A stretch of 13,953 nucleotides of DNA from Pseudomonadota bacterium (GTDB taxonomy: Bacteria; Pseudomonadota; Gammaproteobacteria; Halothiobacillales; Halothiobacillaceae), in NCBI GenBank assembly GCA_021795795.1, contig JAJYPA010000180.1, forward strand, positions 1 through 13,953, in the 5' to 3' direction. Numbering within the stretch: the first letter of the stretch is position 1; each line of letters begins with the position of its first letter. The position numbers and the translations under genes were made by a program. Below the pieces are notes generated by a model. The model searched no databases. It saw nothing but the letters and a program-made list of their open reading frames with translations, and was not told where the DNA came from. Positions 1 to 4,753 of the stretch are shown here, piece by piece.

Positions 1-322
1 GAATCTGCAGGCGCCGGTCGAAAACGCCGTAGGGGATCTCCAGACGATGGATATGCCCCGTTTGCAGTTCTGCGGAAAGCCGACGTTGACCACTCACTAT
101 CAGGACGTTGCCGCTGAAGATTACCTGCACCTCCTCCGGGCTAACACCGGGCAATGCCACGACAATCTGCAGCCCACCACTGCTCTCAAAGACATCCATA
201 GGCGGCTGCCAGGCTGGCTGGCGACCCGACGGGGCCGGCTGAAAGAAGCGCCGCTGCAGACGTTCCGCACGCTCCAACATATCTATGGCCTGCATCCACA
301 TAATGTCTTCCAGATCGCGCAT
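1..322 (-). CDS. Hsp20/alpha-crystallin small heat shock protein (3' end beyond window)
   Basis: ATP-independent holdase chaperone of the Hsp20 family, cytoplasmic. The reading frame is open from the left edge and its C-terminus lies outside the window. A hydrophilic N-terminal arm (RDLEDIMWMQAIDMLERAER) leads into the start of the alpha-crystallin domain: PPMDVFES, then the hallmark VVALPGVSPEEVQV, a beta strand with VLIVSGQRR, and HRLEIPYGVFDRRL. The invariant C-terminal A-x-x-x-G-V-L motif would lie off the window. I chose the ATG at 322 because GGGGAG sits six bases upstream. An in-frame ATG at 349 would add nine residues but has only a weak GAG before it, and a stop lies just upstream of it. 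Family assignment is firm; the exact start and full length are not. Confidence 0.88.
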   Translation of the reverse strand, partial: MRDLEDIMWMQAIDMLERAERLQRRFFQPAPSGRQPAWQPPMDVFESSGGLQIVVALPGVSPEEVQVIFSGNVLIVSGQRRLSAELQTGHIHRLEIPYGVFDRRLQI

Positions 323-360
323 CCCCCACTCCCCCTGATCGGCGTCCATGACGTCTCAAT

Positions 361-366
361 ATTGTA
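361..366 (-). promoter_or_regulatory. Candidate -10 element for the Hsp20 gene
   Basis: Reading minus, TACAAT lies 12 bases before the ATG at 349 and 39 before the preferred ATG at 322. Initiation about 7 bases downstream would give a leader carrying the GGGGAG ribosome binding site. No convincing -35 or sigma32 (CTTGAA/CCCCAT) hexamer was found, so this is weak. Confidence 0.3.
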
Positions 367-479
367 GCGTATTTTTACGGCTATACTTCTCCAGATTGGC
401 GGCGACAACCAGGCTGACGCCGGGGGCTATGCAAGCGACGAAATACGTTTCACGGCGCCCAACGCCGAAGTTCAGGGAC

Positions 480-501
480 GCGCCGCCGATAGGCGGAGCG
501 C
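480..501. other. GC-rich hairpin between the toxin gene and hsp20
   Basis: GCGCCGCC (480-487), a four-base GATA loop, then GGCGG-A-GCGC (492-501) form a near-perfect stem with one bulge. It lies just past the stop codon of the minus-strand toxin gene, so it could act as a transcription barrier or mRNA 3' stabiliser. There is no U-tract, so it is not a canonical intrinsic terminator. A second small palindrome (CGGCG/CGCCG) lies nearby around 453-467. No gene is visible in 350-527. Confidence 0.5.
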
Positions 502-527
502 CCCTGCACCGATGGGTTGGGCCTCTC

Positions 528-794
528 TCACTCATAGTGCGTCCACATGCGCAACACGCGAACCACTCGCTCCTTTGGAAGGACTTCATAAACCAAACGA
601 TGCTGAATGTTGATGCGGCGTGAATACGCGCCAGCGAGGTCGCCTACGAGTTTCTCGTAGGGTGGCGGGTTCTGAAATGGATCGGCGGCAAGAACGGCCA
701 GGAGTTCTATTGCCTTGTTTTTTAAGCCTGCAGTCGCCAACTTCTTCGCATCCTGCTGCGCGTGTTTCGAGTAGACCACCTGCCAACTCACCAC
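528..794 (-). CDS. yoeB: YoeB/Txe-family mRNA interferase toxin
   Basis: Toxin of a type II toxin-antitoxin pair. YoeB-family proteins are ribosome-dependent endoribonucleases of the RelE fold that cleave mRNA at the A site. The 88-residue length is typical. The signature GDLAGAYSRRINIQHRLVYEV (residues 51-71, with one internal break here) and the C-terminal THYE are textbook Txe/YoeB. Residues matching the E. coli catalytic set are visible: Glu47, Arg66, His86 and Tyr87, so it looks active. The start overlaps the 3' end of the antitoxin gene by seven bases, implying translational coupling. The product would be lethal if its partner were lost, which fits a plasmid- or island-stabilising or stress-response module. 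A GC-rich hairpin follows about 30 bases after the stop codon. Confidence 0.93.
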   Translation of the reverse strand: MVSWQVVYSKHAQQDAKKLATAGLKNKAIELLAVLAADPFQNPPPYEKLVGDLAGAYSRRINIQHRLVYEVLPKERVVRVLRMWTHYE

Positions 795-1030
795 TTGAGG
801 TCCTTGTTGCTCTTGCCAAGGGGCTCAGCCATACCCTCCTTGATAGATTCGCGCATGCCCGGAACGGAAAGGAGGTATAATGTTTCTTGGATTGCTTCCC
901 AATCTTCCGTGGAGAGAAGGACCGCACTTGTCCGCTTTCCGGCGATATAAATGGGCTGATGTGACTCAGCGGCTTGGTCAATGAGCCGATATAGGTTGGC
1001 GCGTGCTTCGCTTGCAGTGAGGGTGGACAT
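788..1030 (-). CDS. yefM: YefM/Phd-family antitoxin
   Basis: Antitoxin partner of the adjoining YoeB. The 80-residue protein has the Phd/YefM N-terminal DNA-binding and dimerisation domain: STLTASEARANLYRLIDQ, then QPIYIAGKRTSAVLLSTEDW, which is the family pattern of E-A-R-x-x-L-x-x-L-I followed by I-T-x-x-x-x-x-A-V-L. The acidic, disorder-prone C-terminal tail (residues 55-80) is the toxin-wrapping segment in this family. GGAG lies about seven bases upstream of the ATG. By family knowledge the antitoxin represses its own operon, with the YefM-YoeB complex binding more tightly. A matching two-site operator lies in the promoter immediately upstream (1058-1086). Confidence 0.93.
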   Translation of the reverse strand: MSTLTASEARANLYRLIDQAAESHQPIYIAGKRTSAVLLSTEDWEAIQETLYLLSVPGMRESIKEGMAEPLGKSNKDLKW

Positions 1031-1057
1031 CTTCGTTCTCCGAATGGGGAAATCTTA

Positions 1058-1086
1058 ATGGTACGTGTTAACGTACGTCTCGTCAA
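1058..1086 (-). promoter_or_regulatory. Promoter and two-site operator of yefM-yoeB
   Basis: Reading minus, TTGACG (1081-1086) and TACCAT (1058-1063) are separated by exactly 17 bases, a good sigma70-type promoter. The spacer and -10 hold GTACGTTAACACGTAC (1061-1076): two GTAC cores with starts 12 bases apart. Known YefM-YoeB operators have TGTACA-like cores spaced one helical turn, 12 bp centre to centre. Autoregulation is therefore inferred. Confidence 0.75.
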
Positions 1087-1106
1087 CCTGCGCTTTAAGG
1101 GGCCTA

Positions 1107-1162
1107 ATCGGGATAGGAAGAAGCCTCACGGCCCCTCCCGCCCACACCACCGGACGTACGGA
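1107..1162 (-). other. Group II intron 3'-end remnant (3' arm of domain V and domain VI)
   Basis: Reading minus, CGTACGTCCGGTGGTGTGGG resembles the 3' arm of domain V and linker of bacterial group II introns. It is followed by a domain VI-like hairpin: CGGGAGGGGCC, GTGA loop, GGCTTCTTCC, then an A, then TCCCGAT. The A lies seven bases from the terminal AT, the canonical branch-point spacing and AY 3' end. The 5' arm of domain V is missing because the sequence runs directly into transposase coding sequence. No reverse transcriptase is present. Judged from recalled intron 3' ends, not from a covariance search. Confidence 0.5.
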
Positions 1163-1695
1163 TCATGAACGGCGGTGAAGAGATACTCGGCTTTTTTGTC
1201 TTCGACGAGGAAGGGGGCGGTCTCCCGCTGGGTATGCAGGGCATCGGCAGTGACGACCTTGCCCGCGATGGTGACTCCCTGTCCATGCAGGAACGCGCTG
1301 AGCAGATGCACCTGAGCCCCCTCTGCGCGCACGGCGCCTTTGGGGACTTTTGCCAGCGACGGCCACGGCTTCAAAGCCCACCGTACCCGGTAGCCAGGCA
1401 TCGATCGCCGCATCCAGCGCACCCACATGGGTCCATTCGGGTTAGGACTGCGGCTGGGCCAGCCAGACCCGCGCCTGCATTGAAAAGCAGCCGCTTGCCA
1501 GCGCAGCAAAGCCACCCAGCGACCATCCAGCGTGGCCACGTAGCGCATGTCACGGCCCGCCAAGGTACGAAAGCCCCGGTAGTGATGCGTTTGCATCAGC
1601 ATATTCCAGCGTTCCCACTCCGTGGGTAGGATGGGACGCACCTGAACACGGTGCAGGCTGGCTTGCTGGTCTGGAGAGAGTGTGGGGGCTTCCAT
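1163..1695 (-). pseudogene. Decayed ISAs1-type transposase with N-terminal DUF4338-like segment
   Basis: Mobile-element remnant. From its ATG the frame gives VRPILPTEWERWNMLMQTHH, then a GRDMRYVATLDGRWVALL stretch that I recognise as the start of a DUF4338-type domain, broken after WQAAAFQC. A second frame then carries GALDAAIDAWLPGTVGFEAV. The first frame resumes with VRAEGAQVHLLSAFLHGQG and VVTADALHTQRETAPFLVED, both ISAs1-family DDE transposase signatures. Compared with the family as I recall it, most of DUF4338, the stretch between GVTI and VVTADALH, and everything after YLFTAV are missing. The 226-codon open frame that spans it is therefore a chance product of deletions and shifts. The left side joins the intron remnant. 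No terminal inverted repeats were found. Non-functional. Confidence 0.75.
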
Positions 1696-1956
1696 GCGGC
1701 AAAAGTTACCGCATTTATCCTGAGAAGTCCGGAAAAGGCCTTTGTACCACTGCATCATCAGGTTATAAGGTTGACATGGCCCTGGGGTATTCCCCACCAA
1801 CAGCAAGATATAGCGCGCCTAGTCCATGCCCAGGCCGGTAGCCATTTACACAGTGCTGCCATCACAGGATTGCTGAACTTTTTCATAAACGGAATGCCAA
1901 ATATCCGATGGCAGTTTTCGATGCTTCCCTACCTGGGCGTGTTATAAGGAGATACT
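1696..1956. other. Gene-free stretch upstream of ccsA
   Basis: I see no supportable gene here. The minus-strand transposase frame stays open a further 37 codons to 1806 but without recognisable family sequence. Some of this may be the outer end of the element. A TTGACA occurs near 1760 without a matching -10, so the promoter of the following cytochrome biogenesis gene is not identified. Confidence 0.4.
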
Positions 1957-3141
1957 ATGTCCTCTGAAACTGTAGAGATGGCTCGCATTTCACATTACCT
2001 GTCGCCAATAAAAGCATCCAGTGCTGGTTCTAGGGTGTGGGCTGGGTTTTTAACGCTGGGTGCTTTTTTTGTATGGCACATCTTTCGTGCGGAATTCTGG
2101 ATGTGGCAGTTTATCACGTTGGGTCTATGGTATGTAAGCTTAATGTTGGTTGGCCTGCGTTGGTCTAGTTTCAGAACGATGTTCTATGTGGTGATTGGTA
2201 TCGCGGCTGTTGGTGTCGCTCTTTATCAGTTTGGATACACTGCGTCTGATAGTGCTGCACTATATTTTCTCCTTCAAAGCAGTGCCATGGTTTATTGGAT
2301 GAGCGCTGCAATAATGTTGAGCGCCGCCGGTTATTATTGGTATTTATTCACTGGCAACGAAATCAGTGGTGATTGGGCGCATCGATTTGCTTGGGTGGCG
2401 GTAGTGCTCGGATATGCTGGACTTGCAATTCGCTGGCAACAAACTTATATCGGTCATCCATCATGGGGCCATATTCCAGTAACTAATATGTATGATGTGA
2501 TGGTGTTGTTCTGTGCAACAACTACGTTGTTTTATCTCTATTATGAGTCTTTGGGTCGAACACGGGGACTTGGGGCCTTTGCAATGCCAATGATATTGGT
2601 GGCGGCTGTTTTTTTAGTTTGGGTGGGTTTTGCCTACCATCAGAACCAAATCCAACCAATTATTCCCGCATTGCAAAGCTTCTGGCTAAAGATTCATATT
2701 CCTATGGAGTTTATTGCTTATGCTAATTTCTATCTGGCAGGCATGGTGGGCCTTGCCTATCTGCTAAGAGAACGGGCCGAGAGGGTTGGGGGTAACTTGA
2801 CTCGCCGCTTACCTGGTTTGGATGATCTTGAACATATTATCGTATCCATGGTAAAATTTGGTTTTTTATTCTTTACAGCGGGTACTATTTTGGGGGCGGT
2901 GTGGGCGGCCAAAGCGTGGGGAGGATTTTGGTCCTGGGATCCCAAGGAAACATGGTCGCTCATTGTCTGGCTAAACTATGCTGCATACCTGCACTTGAGA
3001 ACTAATGACACCTTTTCATCGAAGCCAAACAGAGGTAGAAAATTGGCTTGGTGGGCTGCGTTAAGTCTAATCACTGTTACCTTCTGTTTTATTGGCGTGG
3101 ATCTTTTCTTGGGTGGCTTACATTCGTATGCCAAGTTGTAG
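1957..3141 (+). CDS. ccsA: Cytochrome c biogenesis protein, CcsA/ResC family (often annotated CcsB)
   Basis: Integral membrane subunit of the System II (Ccs/Res) machinery, which exports haem and attaches it to apocytochromes c outside the cytoplasmic membrane. It is 394 residues, nearly all hydrophobic, with numerous predicted membrane spans. The haem-handling WWD motif is clear at residues 321-334 (WGGFWSWDPKETWS), followed by the family stretch IVWLNYAAYLH. Conserved histidines of the family are seen at His247 (KIHIPMEF) and His389 (GLHSYAKL), and PVTNMYD at 174-180 matches the family V-T-N-x-Y-E/D motif. AGGAGA precedes the ATG by about six bases. The partner ResB/Ccs1 is normally adjacent, but none is visible on either side. 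The gene is visibly AT-richer, with T-ending codons, than the PBP genes, hinting at a different history. It looks intact. Confidence 0.95.
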   Translation: MSSETVEMARISHYLSPIKASSAGSRVWAGFLTLGAFFVWHIFRAEFWMWQFITLGLWYVSLMLVGLRWSSFRTMFYVVIGIAAVGVALYQFGYTASDSAALYFLLQSSAMVYWMSAAIMLSAAGYYWYLFTGNEISGDWAHRFAWVAVVLGYAGLAIRWQQTYIGHPSWGHIPVTNMYDVMVLFCATTTLFYLYYESLGRTRGLGAFAMPMILVAAVFLVWVGFAYHQNQIQPIIPALQSFWLKIHIPMEFIAYANFYLAGMVGLAYLLRERAERVGGNLTRRLPGLDDLEHIIVSMVKFGFLFFTAGTILGAVWAAKAWGGFWSWDPKETWSLIVWLNYAAYLHLRTNDTFSSKPNRGRKLAWWAALSLITVTFCFIGVDLFLGGLHSYAKL

Positions 3142-3191
3142 GAAATGACTCTGTTGGTGCTTTGTGGCTTCACGCCCATCCCGGATTGCTC

Positions 3192-3251
3192 GCGCAGATG
3201 GACCACCATCCGGCGGAGCATCCGCCCCTCCCTTCCATCATCAATCTGCGC
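3192..3251. other. Large imperfect stem-loop downstream of ccsA
   Basis: Outer arms GCGCAGAT (3192-3199) and ATCTGCGC (3244-3251) pair perfectly. An inner hairpin GGCGGA-gca-TCCGCC (3212-3226) sits at the tip, with mismatched sequence between. It starts about 50 bases after the ccsA stop and has no T-tract, so it is not a standard terminator. It could be an mRNA-stabilising or mobile-element structure. A minus-strand frame across it (about 3145-3290) has no homology I recognise. No supportable gene lies in 3142-3319. Confidence 0.5.
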
Positions 3252-3319
3252 ACGTCGATTCTCTCCATACGTCAACTTATACCACGCCATGGTTTGGTAT
3301 TTAATGGCCCTGTTAATAA

Positions 3320-3631
3320 ATGATATTGTTTAATAATCGAAAAAATTCTCAGATTTCCAGCCGATTTCTTATCATCATAACGGCAGTCGGAATACCTTAC
3401 ATGATCAAACAATCACCTAAATACCAAGTGGGAACACGATTGATTGGGGAATCTGACATAATCGTAGCAACGAGGAATGCTAAGTTACTTATATTTTCAG
3501 AAATAATATTGCTACTCTTTGTTATAATTGCTGTATCTATAGTTATAGTTGGTTACTATATGTTTGCCATACTAATGCAATTTATGATCTATTACTTTTA
3601 CGCAATACCTGATATACATGACTACTTATGA
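3320..3631 (+). CDS. Uncertain small AT-rich membrane protein ORF
   Basis: A 103-codon open frame, unrecognised. It encodes a short basic N-terminus with a weak hydrophobic patch (FLIIITAVGIPYM). A polar middle follows (GTRLIGESDIIVATRNAK), then a strong hydrophobic stretch (LLIFSEIILLLFVIIAVSIV) continuing into aromatic residues, compatible with one or two membrane spans. No Shine-Dalgarno precedes the ATG at 3320 or the internal ATG at 3401. The region is markedly AT-rich, so an open frame of this length and hydrophobicity could arise by chance. It may mark horizontally acquired or degenerate DNA. I lean slightly towards non-coding. Confidence 0.3.
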   Translation: MILFNNRKNSQISSRFLIIITAVGIPYMIKQSPKYQVGTRLIGESDIIVATRNAKLLIFSEIILLLFVIIAVSIVIVGYYMFAILMQFMIYYFYAIPDIHDYL

Positions 3632-3678
3632 ATAAACACCATACTCTTCTGCATTAAAAAGCTTATACCATTATCAGG

Positions 3679-3876
3679 ATGACTCGGCGCATTCAGGTTG
3701 CACTGGGTGGCTCAGGTTTTCTCCTGCCGATACATGTCGGGGCTTTGCAGGCCATTCACGGAGTTTCTGGACATCGGAATCCGGAAAGACCTGTGCATCG
3801 GGCGGGAACTTTTACCCGGCTATGGTTTTCCAATAAGACGTTATTAGCCGGATTGAAGAGCCGCCCGACAACATGA
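3679..3876 (+). pseudogene. Patatin-like phospholipase remnant
   Basis: The 65-codon frame begins TRRIQVALGGSGFLLPIHVG followed by ALQAIHGV. This is the N-terminal oxyanion-loop region of bacterial patatin-like phospholipases, which usually run to several hundred residues. Everything carrying the catalytic G-x-S-x-G serine and the D-G-A/G aspartate is absent. The remainder (from SGHRNPERP on) is unlike patatin, or may be the extreme C-terminus after an internal deletion. Its TGA overlaps the following dacA ATG as ATGA (3873-3876), so the two were probably a translationally coupled pair before decay. Not functional as a lipase. Confidence 0.6.
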
Positions 3877-4704
3877 AACTGCCCATTATTCTGGCCGTTA
3901 CGGCCGTATTTTCCGGGGGGGGGCGCATACGCCGCTATCCCGCCTCTGCCTTCCATGCCCACCCTGCTGCCGCCACCGACCCTGCCAGCGCCGCGATTGA
4001 CGGGTATTCAGTCTGCCGCTTTGCTGGATATCAATAGTGGCAGATCCTGAGGGCAGAAAATGATGACCACCTACCTGATGTATCAGGCGGGAAAGCAGCG
4101 TCTGGTACAACCAGGCAAAAATGTGCATGTTTCCAATGAAGCCTGGCATACCCCGTGTTCCCGCATGTATATTCAGCCGGGAATGCCGGTGACCGTGACG
4201 CAGCTGACCCATGGATTAGTGATTGACGGCGGCCATGACACGGCCATCGCTATCGCCGAGACGGTGGCCAGTAGTGTCATGGGTTTGCACCGTTCCCATT
4301 TTACCAATCTCGATGGTCTTCTCCAGTTTCGACAATTCAGTACCACGCGGGATCTTGCCCACCTGTCGGAGTGTTGGATTCAAAGCTATCCGCAAGTGCT
4401 ACAGAGGGCGGGATCGACTGTCGCCAAAATTCATAATGCCGACTGGAGTCCTGAATCCGTACAAGGCATTAGGGCAGGTCCGGCCGTGGTTTCCGAACCA
4501 AAGCAGCAGAAAGCTCAATTACAAACCCGCGTTGTGCCAACCCCCGGCTTGAAGTCGCTCTTCGCCGCAGGCGCCGGGATTGGTACCTTGCAGATTTCAT
4601 GGTGCACTCCTGTCCTCAAATCCGTTCCGGTTCAAGCCCAGAGCGTTGTTAAACCAGCGGGTTGCTGCACTCGCCTGATCCACGAGGGCGAGTCGCGGTT
4701 ATGA
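3873..4704 (+). pseudogene. dacA: dacA pseudogene (PBP5/6-type D-alanyl-D-alanine carboxypeptidase), left copy
   Basis: Recognisable DacA in pieces. A signal peptide MKLPIILAVTAVFSGGG leads, after a frameshift in a nine-G run (3915-3923), to AYAAIPPLPSMP, then LTGIQSAALLDINSGR and a stop. The frame resumes at 4060 with MMTTYLMYQAG, EAWHTPCSRMYIQPGM, VTVTQLTHGLVIDGGHD and HFTNLDGL, FSTTRDLAHLSE. The C-terminal domain ends AQLQTRVVPTPGLKSLF, IGTLQIS, LIHEGESRL. The segment with the catalytic serine of S-x-x-K is deleted (only the Lys-Met-Met remains). The S-G-N motif reads G-G-H, and the block with the K-T-G motif is missing between IHNADWSPES and IRAGPAVV. The enzyme would normally trim pentapeptide stems in the periplasm. 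It cannot be active. Confidence 0.82.
3915..3923 (+). repeat. Nine-G homopolymer in the dacA pseudogene signal peptide
   Basis: A run of nine G follows TTTTCC inside the signal-peptide codons. With eight G the frame reads SGGGAYAAIPP and continues into mature DacA sequence. With nine it runs off-frame. Such tracts slip easily during replication. Confidence 0.85.
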
Positions 4705-4753
4705 TAGATAACAGGGGCATTCACTCTGTAGCACTGCGGATTAGAGGCTGATT

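Noticed and set aside
586..1086. 166-codon minus-strand frame across the TA operon
   Set aside because: It overlaps the well-supported yefM and yoeB frames, has Arg/Ser/Pro-rich random-like composition and no recognisable domain.
1126..1806. DruA (Druantia defence) protein
   Set aside because: The N-terminal part resembles the DUF4338 domain found in DruA, but the continuation has ISAs1 transposase signatures and multiple lesions, so it is a mobile-element remnant and not a defence gene.
1651..1947. 98-codon plus-strand ORF before ccsA
   Set aside because: It is antisense to the transposase remnant over its first part and has no homology or ribosome binding site.
2976..3290. 104-codon minus-strand ORF over the end of ccsA
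   Set aside because: More than half is antisense to the firmly identified ccsA. The remaining part (about 3145-3290) has no recognised family and is better described as the stem-loop region.
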